NCBI GenBank assembly: GCA_036873135.1
Contig: JAPTYO010000010.1
Span: 9,338,634-9,402,633, forward strand
From: Clarkia xantiana subsp. parviflora
Taxonomy: Eukaryota; Streptophyta; Magnoliopsida; Myrtales; Onagraceae
DNA length: 64,000 nt
Reading direction: 5' to 3'
A program made the position numbers and the translations under genes. Position 1 is the first letter of the stretch. The number at the start of each line of letters is the position of its first letter. Positions 24,225-37,403 of this stretch are shown one piece after another. A model generated the notes under the pieces. It was not told where the DNA came from, did not search any database, and was given only the letters and a program-made list of their open reading frames with translations.

Positions 24225-25753
24225 CATACTTCGTTTTTTTTTTAGTCTTTGCAAACATGTTAAAAAGTGTTCAATTTCTTTCATTCTTCTACTTTTTCTA
24301 AATTAATTCATCAATTTTTAAAAGGTTAAGGTTCAAGTTGAGGCCAATCAAGCCCAACCAAAGACCACCTAGCTTGGGTTAAGTTCGAAAGGTAGCTAAA
24401 CTTTAAGGATTATCTTGATATTTTTGCAAAATAAAATGGGAAATTTCAGAGGGAGAGCAAATCTAGACAATTTATTACTATTGTTATTATTTTTCCAATA
24501 ATAATAATAATAATTATTATTTCATAATAATACGGGGTAAAAGTAAAACACCACTTTTTCCTTACTGTGATCATTAAATTGGGCCCGCCCAATAAGCATA
24601 ACCAATTGTATGGGCTCTTTCTACTGTTCATTATGGACCGGATTACTATTTCTTTTTGCCATCACATTAAATTAATTTGAGTTCGGTCTTCTAAAAAGAT
24701 TGGGACAAATTAATTTGTCGGTACGTATTTCTATTCGGTTTCATAGAACTTCTACTTTTAAATTTTCCCTGATCTTTCTAGTTAAGATTGAAAATGTATA
24801 GGTACAGTTTGTTTGAGAATATATGGCAATGCACGCACAAGTGGGTGCATGCTTTAGCATTAGTAGTATATACTATATAGTATGTAATCTACTTGGAATA
24901 AGATAAAGCCATAATTATATTATCCATATATCGTGTCACAACATCCACTATATATATATCTGGTGCACAAAATGCTTTAATTTATCATGTCTGTCTTTAA
25001 TTAGTTTAGCATTCAAATCCTAATATATATATATAGCATATGTTACCTTATATTCACGAACCTCACTTTGATTTGAGGCATGTGATGATATATATATCGT
25101 CATGAATGCATCATCATATATATCATGGTAATTTATATGAGCTTATATATAAAAGCAAGAGTGAAGGAAACGGAAAGTATAATATTACCATATTAGGAAT
25201 GCAGTCCATTATTATTTGTATATATGCATGTAGATAGGTGTATTGGAGTCTCCACTTGCCTGCCATGGAGTTACTAAGTTGTACGTACAAGGCATGTGTG
25301 TTTCTCACATGCCCGGCCAATATATATACTGATTTGATCTCTTATTTTACGATTAATGACAACCATTATTAACATTATAAGAAAAATTAGTCTCCACGTC
25401 TTTTCAAATGTATGCACATATATATATGATAGTCAATATATATGAGCTAAGTTTGATGCAATTTGCTCATTAGCAAGATTTGATTAATTGCACTTCTGAA
25501 AACCATGACTTATATAGTTATACTGAACAAATAGATTAGCAAATTAAGATTTAGACATGTCACAAAAATACCATAAATGGATCTTATTAGTGTTGATACT
25601 AAATGAAGATTTTTTTCTTTCTAAGAACACGTTGGGTTTATATGAAAATAATTGAAAATAAATAAGGATTAAAGAATGAGTAGTATAGAGAGGGATATAT
25701 TGATGTTTCGTTGATAATGAATATGAATGAGAAATATTTTATTTGGATGTACA
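24225..25753. other. AT-rich intergenic DNA
   Basis: No gene was recognised. A small AAT-type microsatellite lies near 24495-24520 and short TA runs elsewhere. Confidence 0.5.
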
Positions 25754-26186
25754 CACTACTAGAAAAAATACTTTTACATGACTTTTCATTGACGACGCAT
25801 GCTTAAGTGTTGCAAATATCTTCACAATAATTAAGTTTATTTAAAATTGGCGACGCTTCCTAGTAGCGTCATTTCTTCTTGTATTATTTCGACGCTTTTC
25901 AAAGCGTCGTTAAGTTTTGATTTAGGTAACACAATTTTCAAGAAAAAGTATTGTAATGACGCTGAGTTGTGTTGCCACTTACATGCACTGGCGACGCAAG
26001 TAAAAACGTCACGTATTTTAAGAGTTTAACGACGTCGCTCCAAAGCGTCGCAGAGTTTATTACGACAGTGATAAAAATGACATATCGATTTATGTCGCTA
26101 CAAGCGTCTCTAGCTTTATAGCGAGACAATTTAGCGTCACGACAAGTTAATTCTAAAGTCGCAACAATCTATTTTTCCTGTACTTA
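25754..26186. mobile_element. CACTA-like MITE
   Basis: The left end is CACTACTAGAAAAAATAC. The right end, read on minus, is AAGTACAGGAAAAATAG, a diverged match. Between them the motif GACGCT/AGCGTC recurs many times in both orientations (about 25855-26145), like the subterminal transposase-binding repeats of CACTA elements. It is about 430 bp with no coding capacity. Confidence 0.55.
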
Positions 26187-26925
26187 TAATGTGAAAGGAA
26201 TGGCCTAAATTAACTTAAATACCTTAACTATTATAGCATTCAATATAATATATATTGAAAAACAAATTAAAAATGTATACTAATTTAGACAAATGCACAT
26301 TCTTTGAAAATTAAACAAAATTTTTTAAAATAATTGAAAATTTATTAAATTATAATTTAAAATAAATTAAATTCTAAACATTTAGAAAAAAATGTAATTT
26401 TTTAAAATTAGGAAAAGTTATATAGTTTTAAAAAATTATACGGAAAAATGGCCTAAATCGGAAACATTTGGAAAAATTATACGGAAAGTTGTATATATAG
26501 TTTTAGGAATTTATTTTTAATTTTAAAAGAAAAAATGGCCTAAATCGATCCAACCTAGGCTCTCCTTTTATGGCCAATGATTTTTTTTTTCCCGAAAATA
26601 TAAAATATGACTTATTTCTTAGAATTTATATTTGAATGTCTTAAAAATATTTTCACATATTGGAACTACGTTTAGGTTTTTGGGATTAAATATAAATTTA
26701 ATCTAAAAGTTATTGGATATTCTTTGTATTCACAATTCTCGAAGTATATGTCAGAATAATTATATAGATGAAGTTATCTTAGAAGGGTACAATGAAATAA
26801 GGAATACGAGCTGAAAGTGTAACTAATAACCCATGAATTTATATCACAATGTAAATACCAAAAGAATACTTTCTTTTTAGTGAAAAAAAAAAAGAATACT
26901 TTATTAATCACGCTACTAGGCAAAA

Positions 26926-26959
<34 letters not shown>

Positions 26960-27809
26960 AAAAAGCAGCCATCCAAGAGAAACAAAAATAATAATTTTAT
27001 TTAAGGATTGAATCGAGGGAGACAATTGGTGTGTGGTTTGACATCATCAGATTCAACAAACAGGTGTACGGATAAATGGCATCTTCCGTGCCACGGACAC
27101 TAACTCTTATATTTATATTTGGACCCAACCTTTTCTGATTAATTATATTTTATGTTGAATTTCTCCACAAATGATCTCTTTCATTAAGATTTAAAGATGG
27201 TGCGAGTGTGTGTATATAGACCTAAATTGGTAGTCTACGTGGCTTCACCACCTCCATATATACTCATTCATCTCACTATGATATTTTAATTTAATCAATA
27301 CCATTATTTTATAATAATTAATAATAAATATATAAAACTACGTAGTTACCAAACTAAACTTATTAGAAAAACTATTGCAATATGCCTCCTGCATCACTAG
27401 CTAGCTTATTCGGAGATCTCCGAGTTTTAATATTAATAATAGAAAAAATATTCATAATCATAAGAATTAATTAATCATTTGCGAGTGGATATATTTTTAA
27501 TAATGAGTAAATATCTTTCTAAATATAGAGCAAATATATTAATGAGACATCCCTTCTGATGAACTCTAGAACACCACGTTAAAATAAACTTATATGATCG
27601 AAATAACTCAACCTTATATTAGCTTAATTAGTCCCCTAATTAATTTATGTATGGAGAAAACCACACCACCTGATTAAAAAGAAGAGGATATCAGAAAAAC
27701 CGGTTCCTGTCAATATCAACAAGTGAGTGCTCTAAAAGAAATTAGCACTATCTCTATATATAAATTCTTCTTCTTTTTGCCAATATATTTAAATTCTTCT
27801 ATAGTCTAA
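26187..27809. other. AT-rich intergenic DNA
   Basis: No gene was recognised. A (TA)n run lies at about 26929-26955. Confidence 0.5.
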
Positions 27810-27844
27810 TTTCACTACAAGAAAATATTGTCAATTAACATGAA

Positions 27845-28075
27845 CTTTGACACGGGGTGGTTCCTCGTGTCAAATTGCGACGACATTTAGCATAGATTTG
27901 ACACGAACCTTCATTTAAAACGACCTTTGACACGGTCTATTGCCTCGTGTCAAATTGACACGACCTTTAACACGCTTCTGACACAGGTATAATGACACGC
28001 CCTAAGTTCGTGTACAAATCGTGTAAGAAAAATTATTACACATGGCTCTGACTCGAATTAGACACGAGGCAAAAA
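27845..28075. repeat. Left subterminal repeats of the CACTA element
   Basis: TTGACACG and its complement recur at short intervals. They mirror the right-hand cluster at 33270-33530, which contains at least eight GACACG copies. Confidence 0.8.
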
Positions 28076-29119
28076 AGATGTATTTTATGAAAATAAAAAA
28101 GGGTTTGAGAAGACTCGAATAGAGTACCTCGTAGTCTATACTAGGCTAGCTTGCACTACCACTGGGCTAAAGTAACTATTAAGCTACATGAACCTGAATA
28201 TTATAAATGAAGTTAGTTTCGACATATTATTTTGAGTTTAACGGAACATCATGTATCAGCACCTACACCATATTTGCATAAAAAATACACATTTTTAATC
28301 ACAAGTTTCATTGATCCTTTGTAAAAAAAAAAAAAGTTTCATTGATCCTAAGAGATACATTTATAGTCATCACGTTTGCACCTAAATCAAACATTTAGAA
28401 TCAAATTAGAGTGACTAAGTTGAACATAAAACACACAATTATGTTAATTAATTTTTTTCAACTTAATTTTAATGGTGATAAACGTGTACTACATGACATA
28501 CATCTACTTATGTATTAATTTTGTTTAGTAATTTTTCAATACATTAACAAATTGTAATATAAGTTGAATATATATCTTTCATGTTATATTTTATTACAAT
28601 GATTTTTTAAATCATAAATGTTTATATTTTAATTGTAACTATATATTTCAGTTTTTCTCCCATATATTTATAAGATAAGATTAAAAAAGAGGAATATTAA
28701 TTGTATACTCTCCAAATTATATAAAAATTGCGTATATTAGTCTAATGAATAAAAAAGTAAAACCACACATATATTTCATTCACATCTTTTTTATAATTAC
28801 ATTTAATAAATAATATATTTAGCTTCATAAAAAGTAAAATAAAAATATAAAAAAAGTAATACAAGTGTTTAAAATACAATTTAAAAAAGATAATTTTTTA
28901 TATAGTAATATTAATTAATAATAAATATAAAATAAAAAAAATACAAATTTTTATAAATAAATATTTAGCATTGGCAAACAATTAAATATAATTAATATAC
29001 AATAATATTTTTTTCTTTATATAAATTTTATAATAGAATATTATAACAAAATAAAAAAGAGTAAGTCAAACTTTAGGTCTACCTTGTTAAGCTTAAAATA
29101 CAAATTTAGAGATAAAAAA

Positions 29120-29400
29120 TTATCATAAACAACTATGTCGTAAATCATGATACCTTAAACCATAAACCGTATCACTAAGTCACTACACCCTAAACCATAA
29201 ACCACTATACCTCAGTTCAATATACAATAAACCACTATACCCTAAATAACTATACCTTAAATCAATATTTTTTAAACCATAAACTACTATACCGTAAACT
29301 ATATACTATAAAGTATAAACCACTATACCCTAAATCACCACGCCTAAAATCATATATCCTAAACTATAAACCACTTGACCCTAAAATACACATTTATAGT
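29120..29400. repeat. Degenerate CCCTAAA-like minisatellite
   Basis: Phrases such as ACCACTATACCCTAAA and AAACCATAAACC repeat irregularly about a dozen times. The unit contains the plant telomere heptamer CCCTAAA in several copies but is not a pure telomeric array. Confidence 0.7.
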
Positions 29401-29678
29401 TATAAAGTTATATTAAAAAACACATTTAGAATCCCCAATTAATTATGCCAAATGATAACAATATGATGTATACTGAAGGTTGAAATTATTTTGTACATAT
29501 ATATAGGGATTATCCTTAAAGAATTATTACATACTACAGAATTTTTTGAATTAAAACATTCTGCAAATTAAAACACTTCGAATTCGACACCTCAAATTAA
29601 AACACATTAAAATAAAAACAGAATCATTAACAGTAGATCCCAATTTACTCATTCTAAACTCTAATCCAATTTCACTCA

Positions 29679-29760
29679 CCGCGCTTAGCACGGGGATAAT
29701 ACTCAGTTTTTCAAATTTCAATCATATAAATGAGAAAGTCACACCGCGCGTCGCGCGGGG
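29679..29760. other. Two Helitron-type GC hairpins inside the CACTA element
   Basis: CCGCGC-TTA-GCACGG (29679-29693, one mismatch) and CCGCGC-GTC-GCGCGG (29744-29758) resemble the terminal hairpins at 15493 and 16862. The second is followed about 10 nt later by TTAGT rather than CTAGT. They may be decayed Helitron ends. Confidence 0.4.
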
Positions 29761-30659
29761 AAAACAAATTAGTTATATAGAAGTACAACCTTATACATTA
29801 CTATTACTTATTTTAAAGTTTAAACTACAATCAACGTTGGATGGTTAGTGGAATATAAATGATTAAAACATAAATATGTATTTAAAAGCATTATATTAGT
29901 AACAATTTATTTTCATTTATATTATAGACTTAGCATTTTTCAATTAATTTAGAAAGAAATATCATATGATCATTACATTGCATATTATTATTTGTATAAT
30001 TAAAGTATAGATTACCAAAACCTATTATTACACATAAAAAAAATTATTAACTCAAAATCATAATGGGCTTACTCAATTAGGCCTAAGTAAACATTTTTTT
30101 GTGATATGATTAATTTAGGCCCATCAAATTTATAGTACCTAACCGTACTACTATATATATATATATATATATAAAGCACACAAAAATCGGTGTTTAGATA
30201 TAATAGTAGCTGTAAATATATAAAAATTGGCAGAACGTAGTCTCGAACCCGAGAGCTATTGCATGATAGCCCGATAAAATCTTAAAAAACAAAAATCGGC
30301 AAAAAAACGTTTATTTATTTGTAAGGCAAAAAAAAAAACTGGGATATATAAAGGTTGGGTAAAAACCCTAATGTACAGAGAAGGGGGTCTCTTCAAAAGA
30401 AAATGAGGAGGCGCAGCTCCTTCTGAGAGAGGAGAGATCGGAGTCTGTTCGGCTTCGACTTCGACCACCGTGTCTCGTTCTCCACTTGAGCTCTCAGCGT
30501 GTCCCGCCTCATCTCGAATCCTGAAGCAACTCCTCTCACAGGGCCTCAACCCACCAGCAGTAATACCGGTCGGCGTGTTGCAGCTGCGAGATTAAGGTGA
30601 TTCTTTGTCTATGATAGATTATTTGGGGGTTCTTCAGTTTTTATCAGATCCGTGTTCAA

Positions 30660-30844
30660 TCTGAGTCGCATAAGGCAAATGGTACCCTGAACGGCAAGCG
30701 CGAGAGGGATGATGCCTCGAAGAAGCAAAAGACGAAGAAGTCCGCGGAAGAGAAAGCTGTGGTCAAATTGTGGCCGAAGGAGTTCGGTCGTCTGTGGAGA
30801 TGTTCAATTACTTCCGCGAATTCCTCCATTTTAGGAATGCTTTA
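30660..30844 (+). pseudogene. EMB514-like (DUF3223) gene fragment captured by a CACTA element
   Basis: A lysine-rich stretch (GKRERDDASKKQKTKKSAEE) runs into VVKLWPKEFG. After a one-base frame change, RSSVEMFNYFREFLH follows. The arrangement (acidic or lysine-rich region, then VKLGPKEFG-SSVEMFDYF-FLH) is that of EMBRYO DEFECTIVE 514-type proteins at the start of their DUF3223 domain. The rest of the domain is absent. Upstream, 30345-30600 looks like a captured 5' leader or first exon (AAAACCCTAA, CT-rich). The frameshift, truncation and location inside a transposon mark it as a pseudogene fragment. The identification rests on a remembered family motif, so it is moderate. Confidence 0.5.
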
Positions 30845-32796
30845 GTACTGTAAATTTGAAATATATACATAGTAATCCCCGCGAATGGTTTGTGAGGACA
30901 TGATTCTTGGTATTTCAAAGAGTAACAACAGAGAAGGTATGTATTGTAACACTGAAATAAACAAATATAGTCATGCTCTATTACAACTCTTCAAGCAAGT
31001 ATGAATTCCTTCATTTCTTCACTATTATTATTTTTATTGTTCGTCTTCACTTGTGTAATATCCACCACAAGTCAGGAGCCTTGCAAACTATATTTAATCT
31101 CCTCTCAGATGAGGCAAGATTTTGTAATATGATTTGGCACATGACATCCTGAATTTTTGTGCTAATGCAGTTTGGATCTAACTTAATTTAGCTTTCAGAT
31201 TGTTGAACATAGTTACTCATGGGCTGTGGAGATGTCATTTTTATATCATGGCAGAATGTATGTCTCAACATGGTACATTTTCTTTCATTCAAACGCATTC
31301 TCAAAGCGAATGAAGGCTGCTAGCCTTTTAGCAGCCTCTGTTAGACCAGATTAATTTCAAGTGTTTTTTTAATTGCTGGCTGGTCCATTAGGAATGGGAA
31401 TATTAGCTGTTAGCTTCACTGGAACATTATGGTAGAAGACCTGTAATTTGTTCAAGTTGAATAGAAAATCTCTTCCCACCTCTAGATTTTAATTCAACAA
31501 TCAATGTCTTTTGACTTTTTCTGACTAGGTCTGTGAGCTTACATGTCCGGACAATTTCGGCAACGAGGTAGAATGGGAAAGAATACAGAAAGAAGGCCAA
31601 CAGAAAGAATACTTATTCCCTCTATGGTATTTTGGTGTGGTTCAGTATTCTTTTTTCTATCTCCTGCAAGGTCATATAATACTATTTATCGCCATGTCTC
31701 CAACTTTATGTAGGACATGATTAAATTATGTAACTTGCATATGAATTTTCCAACAAAAAATTGCAGGAATTAATGGGTCTTAGAATAAAATTCTTTCTTG
31801 ATATGTTTGATATATATATCAAACATATTCCTTTTATTTCAAGATTTTTTCCCATAAATTTTTGGACAGAGGTGACAATTACTACTCCTGATTCAACATA
31901 ACAGAGTGCAGCTCTCAGGGCATGGAATTTCTCTAAATGGTATGTTTCTCATCTCTCTAATGATGTTATGTTGTTGTTGACTGATTATGTTATGTTTGCA
32001 CTGTACTCGTCATTATGCAACATTTTATCAGTGCCATCATTAGCAATATACAGTGTACCATATCTAGATATTGCAAATGAACTATATGTTGTTAATAGAA
32101 TTGGAGATGCATAAATATTAACAAAAGATAAAACTCAAACTTGTTATATATATATATAGGAAAGTACTCTTCAGTCAGGAGAATTTGTAAGTATTGAGTT
32201 GTTACTTTGCACTTCATGTAAGAACTTGTGGTAGATGTTCAAAATAAATGCTGCTCATTACATGATCACAATTTGTTGAAATTATGTCTTGAGTAAATTT
32301 TATTCTCCTGGAAAAATTGGCAGTGTCTTTTTCTTGGCTCAAGATGATTGTTTGATGATTATTTAAACTCTCTTAAAGTCTGAAATAAAGTATGGTATCT
32401 TGTTTTTTTTCTTCTTTTTTAAAATTTATTTGTTTTGGATGCTGACTTTTATTTTCAGGTATCTTTCTATCTTGTTCAGCTAGATTCTTCTGCAAATCCA
32501 CTGAAGATTTGATTTCAACAGTCCTTCTCTTGGTCGATAAGAAGGAACCTGCATTATTGCACATATATACTCCCATGTGTTGTTGCAAATTTAGTTTCAT
32601 TGTTTTTTTTTTCTTTTAGGCATACAACAGCGTATGATCACTTACCTGTATTATAAGTTGGACTAATTGTATTTTATTGGGTATAAATACAAATGTATTT
32701 GACATTCATAGTTTTGGATTAATTTGAATTCGATTTTAATTACTGTATTATGTTCTTTGATTATAATTTCCATATTTAAAGTATGATTCTAAAATA

Positions 32797-33195
32797 TTTT
32801 TATTGAAGAACTTTTGTTGATTCTAAAAGTGTTATTGAGACAAGTTTGTTAGTTTGTTGATTCTAAAAGTCTTTTATTGAGGCAAGTTTATTGATTCGAA
32901 AAGTGTTTTATTGAGGAAAGTTGTTGATTCTAAAAGTGCTATCGAGACAAGTTTTGTTGATTCTGAAAGTATTTATTGAAGCAAGTTTGTTGATTCTAAA
33001 AGTGTTATTGATACATGTTTGTTGATTCTAAAATTGTTTGATTGAGGCAAATGTGTTGATTCTAAATGTTCTTATTAAGACAAGTTAGTTGATTCTAAAA
33101 ATGTTTTACCGAGACAGGGTTGTTGATTCTAAAAGTGTTTATTGAAACTAGAATGTTGATTCTAAAAGTGTTTTATTGAGGTAAGTTAGTTGATT
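32797..33195. repeat. Minisatellite, unit about 40 bp
   Basis: About ten diverged copies of TTGTTGATTCTAAAAGTG followed by TTATTGAGGCAAG. The array lies just inside the right subterminal repeats of the CACTA element. Confidence 0.85.
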
Positions 33196-33550
33196 TTAAA
33201 TATATATTTTGAATCGGATTTATTTACTCAAAAACAACAAAAATGTACAATAATCGTGTCCAAGGTCGTGTGAAAATTCGTATCCAGCGTGTGAAAAGCC
33301 GTGTACAAAAGTCGTGTACACTTGACACGGGTCAACATGAATTTGACACGGGGATATTTCTGACACGAGTCAATTATGAATTTGACACGGGCTACAGTAT
33401 TTGACACGCTCCTCCCCGTGTCAAAAAAAATTACTCACGCTATTACTTATCACGGGGCAAAATCATGTCAGGTTCGTGTCAAACACGTTTATACACGATT
33501 TTAACACGAAAATGCCTTGTGTTAATTGACCCTAGTTTCTTGTAGTGTTT

Positions 33551-34894
33551 GTACGTATATACGTGAATTGTCTTTTATCGTTGGTCTGTTTTTTTCTCTT
33601 ATAATATATATATAATTCGTGTTCTAATTATTTTTCATTTTTTATTCTCTCGAGTTTGCATTTTGCTCAAAACATGTTAACGTCTAACAATAATTATAAA
33701 TAATTATAAAGGATAAACTATTGATCTTATAAAATAATATATATGGTTCGATCGGTTAGATATGCACAGCTACTTTGTTCATATTAATTGCGTACGTACT
33801 GTTTGACCTAATTAAACGTTCTTTGATTGTCATGATATTTTGGAGTGAATTTTCCAACTAGGTTTATCCATTAAACTAATTTTCAAACTAGGCTTCTTTA
33901 GAAACTATTTTTCAAAATAGGTCTTTTAATTCTTTTTAGTAATGTATATTATTTAATTTGCATCCTAAAGTTTACATTATGTTACAAATGAACCCTAAAT
34001 CGAAACATAATACAAAAAATTATAAATTAAGAAGATTAAATGTATGAAAAAAATAAAAAAATAATAATTAATTAATTAAATGATGAAAATGCACATTAAA
34101 AAAATTAATCAAACAAACGATTTTTTTTTGTAGATTTTAATTCTTAGAATATATTATCTGAAGTTTAAATAAAGAATTTAAAAATAAATAAGTTTTGAAA
34201 CAAATATATAATTGATATAAAAATTATTCATTAAGGGTATGAAAAGAATTACTAACTAAATTCATTCTTAATTTTATCCTTTTGATTTTTTAAATTTAAA
34301 TTAGTTTATCGGTTATTTTTTTATTCGCTAATTTTATATACTTTTATAAATTTAACATGTTTTAATTAGGGTTTATATACGTTTTCCTTTTTATATTTGT
34401 AAAATTATAAAAATCATGAGTATTTAGTTTCTTTACGTTTTATATCACTGTTTTTATATTTATATATTTAGCATATTATTTTTATAGAACTTTTTTTCAC
34501 AATTACTATTTTTTTAATAACTTTCACATATAATTACCTTAATTTTTCAGAATTTTTCATATATTTGTATTATATTTCGGTTTAGGATCAATTGTAACGA
34601 AATATAAACCTTGGGGTGTAAAGTCGAAAATATAAATAATTAAAAAAAAAAAAAACATAATTTGGAAATTAATTTCTAAAAAAACCTAATTTGAAAATAA
34701 GTTTGGTTTGTAAATTCACTCTGATTGTATATATATATATATATTGGACTGCCATGAATTATATAATGTGTCAACATCGTTAGTGTCTCTGTATTTATTT
34801 TTTCCTTGCCAAACCCGACGTTAGTCTCCGTACCTTGTACGACAGTTCAGTATGCATGTACGCGTGCCCCCAAAACTATTCCAATTCTCGTTAC

Positions 34895-34932
<38 letters not shown>

Positions 34933-35110
34933 TTACATTATTTGATTACTTATTTTTTACTAGCTAGATAACCTTACTTTTTGAATGTTGATAGAGTGAT
35001 TATTTATAGTGATTCAACATTATACATGGACTTATTAGTGTAACTTCTATTTGATAGAGTGATTATTTCCTAACCCAATCTCCAAACGAGTTTTAATAAA
35101 ATGGGTGGCC
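33551..35110. other. AT-rich intergenic DNA
   Basis: No gene was recognised. An AAT/ATA trinucleotide microsatellite lies at about 34899-34929. Confidence 0.5.
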
Positions 35111-35116
35111 AAGATT

Positions 35117-35426
35117 CTAATATATAGGAGCTCTTGAACCGAAGCCCGGTTTGGTGCGGTGCGCCTCCGGTTTAATTTAAAAGTGTGAACCGGAGTCGGG
35201 TTTGAGTAAAGTTGGCTATCGGAAAACTCAGACTTAGTGTAAAAATACGTCGGTGAATATACGTACGCTGCGGGCGGCAATCCGGACGAGTCCGGTCTGG
35301 ACGCGCGTATTACCCGTCCGGACCGTTTTGACTCGCGGGGTAGTGTTTCGATCCGTTTACATGGATTTAACGTGTTTGCGAGGTCCGAAATATAAATGTG
35401 AACCCGAATCGGGCGTATACCCATCA
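35117..35426 (-). repeat. LTR remnant related to the LTR at 63853
   Basis: Read on minus from 35426, TGATGGGTATACGCCCGATT followed by CGGGTT and then CGGACCTC parallels the LTR start at 63853 (TGATGGATATACGCATGATT). TTAGTGTAAAAAT is also shared. The far end is not defined and no PBS or polypurine tract adjoins it, so it is a solo or truncated LTR. Reading frames of 100-126 codons on both strands here are not genes. Confidence 0.6.
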
Positions 35427-35726
35427 ATATTTGTATTCATGAGTTCATATGTTCATCAATTTTATTTTATTTTCAATAACCCAAAATATGTATGGTGGCT
35501 TTGGGTTCAATTTAATTTGAAAAGAATAAATAAAAAGAAATTAAATGAAACTTGATAAACACGTTCACGTCACCTTTTTAACCACCAGCATTAGTAAATA
35601 TAACATTTTTAAAATCTTGATAGTGTATTACTTAGATGATCAATTACACATGATTTACTAGTAGCCTAGCCGGGTAATGTTGAATCAGAATAGATTATAC
35701 CCAACAGCTACTAGTACATCATAAGT

Positions 35727-36243
35727 AAACTATTCAATGTTTACTTTATGTTAAAAGTAGGTATATGAAGTTTCAAATGTTAAACTCTAGTGTTCTATGT
35801 TTCAATTTTGTTAAAATGTGGTGTCTCAGTGTGATTACTTTAGAGAAGTCAATTCTGACGAAACCGACTGTCAAATTCGAGCTCCCATACACACTCCATT
35901 CTCGTCATCTTACCGGGACTGTCACCTAAGAAGCTGGCCACATCCGCGCAAGTAAATCCCGCTCTGTTGTCGTTGGAAATCGCTCCACACCACTCTGCTA
36001 GAAACATTTTCTTTTGGATATTCAACTTTTGGGTGAAATTTGAAGATTTTGTGAAAAGTAAAGAGTGATGGATTATGAATGGGTGAGTGGGTTGATGAAA
36101 ATGGTTGAAGGAAGATGAAAAGACACGCAGAGACACCAAATTTCAACAATAATGAAACCTGAGACAATCTATTTTAATATTTCAAACTTCAGACAACTAT
36201 TTTTAACATAGGATAAATTTTGGACAATTTTTTAGATATTAAA
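35727..36243. mobile_element. Decayed relative of the 41036-41567 TIR element
   Basis: The interior closely matches 41130-41460 (shared phrases such as GTGTGATTACTTTAGAGAAG and GTAAAGAGTGATGGATTATG). The inverted termini are still visible (…GACAATTTTTTAGATATTAAAC on the right) but more diverged. I could not see a clear target duplication. Confidence 0.65.
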
Positions 36244-37077
36244 CTTTTTCCCCAAATACATCATGTGTAGTTTAACTGAGTACTATACATGAAGATTTTA
36301 ACAAGTTTATATTTACTTACTAATAAGTAATAACTATAATGGTGGATAAAAAAGTGAAGTTGAAGATAATATGAGACTGCCGCCAGTTACAGCATATATA
36401 AAGATGCTACAAAATGACCACAAATTCTCTTAATATTGACATAATAAGAGATTGATAAGATAAGCATAATGACTGATCATCATTGTTAAAATTTATGGAC
36501 GGTATCACTTTCGTCTTGTAATTCTTAATTTACTTTTAATTTTCCACTAAGATAAAATAATAACTTGCACTAACATACTTTGAACACGCACAACAATCGA
36601 TCAGCACTATTCCATTTCCATATATATATATATTATTAATAACATATGTAACAATAATGAATTAAATAATGAACACTAACGAAAAGAAAAGAAAAAGATT
36701 GTACGTAATTTGACTGGAAAGATGTCATGACAGATTTAATTAACAAAAGAACGAGGACCAAATCCAATCAATTAATATATAGTATAGAGTTTTTTATTTA
36801 GTACGTGTAAACTAGTGAGTAGTGAGAGTTGTTGTAGTTAAAATACTATTATACTACAAGGTACCTCGAGAATAAATAAGAGATTTTGATTAATTAGAGC
36901 TTGCATATAGCTACTAGGTACCAAAGTGAACTCACATCAATAACAAAAGAAATTTATTGATCAATAAAAATGAAAACGTGTTAGAAACTTAATTACTTCG
37001 CAACCATGCATACATAGCTTTTATTAATTAGTACCTCAATTGTTTTTTTTTTAACTTTAATGTATATCAAGTATCCA
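36244..37077. other. AT-rich intergenic DNA
   Basis: I see nothing supportable in this stretch. Confidence 0.5.
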
Positions 37078-37403
37078 AAGTGTGATTATTTAATATCATA
37101 TAATTCGATTCAACTAGTTAGGGGTTAGCATTTTGCCCGAGCTATTACTAGATCTGATCACCTAGTATAGCAGACTATGTGTAGCACGAGCATGGTCAAG
37201 TCGATCAATAGTTGACCTTGATTGATCATAACTCTAGATCGGTTAATTATGGATCAAATGGTCAATCTAGAGGGCTCACCTTGACCGAGCTTGTGCTAGA
37301 CAGGGTTTTCCAGACCATGTGATCAAGTCTAGTATGAGCTCGGGGCAATACGAACCATCTAACTAGCTGAAACGAGTCACGCGTCATTGGAATAATCACA
37401 CTT
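37078..37403. mobile_element. Short TIR element (MITE)
   Basis: The inverted ends are AAGTGTGATTATT (37078-37090) and AATAATCACACTT (37391-37403). The interior has half-palindromes such as CTAGTATAGCAGACTATG and a GAGGGCTCACCTTGACC phrase shared with 9923-10243. It is about 326 bp and noncoding. Confidence 0.6.

Larger units (their letters stand above)
27813..33547. mobile_element. CACTA (En/Spm-type) transposon, non-autonomous, carrying a gene fragment
   Basis: The terminal inverted repeats are CACTACAAGAAA (27813) and TTTCTTGTAGTG (ending 33547), flanked by 3-bp duplications TTT (27810-27812 and 33548-33550). Subterminal regions are packed with GACACG-type repeats in both orientations (27845-28075 and 33270-33530), typical of transposase-binding arrays. 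The 5.7-kb interior has no recognisable TNPA/TNPD-like transposase. It holds CCCTAAA-like repeats, two GC hairpins, an EMB514-like gene fragment with a 5'-leader-like stretch, and a minisatellite near the right end. This layout suits a Pack-CACTA that captured host DNA. Strand is not assigned. Confidence 0.85.

Noticed and set aside
30236..30285. Possible tRNA gene (TCTCGAACCCGAGAGC resembles a B-box region)
   Set aside because: No complete cloverleaf or anticodon arm could be drawn; tRNA-like pieces are common in CACTA interiors.
35047..35555. 100-126 codon frames on both strands
   Set aside because: They fall in an LTR remnant with matching LTR motifs.
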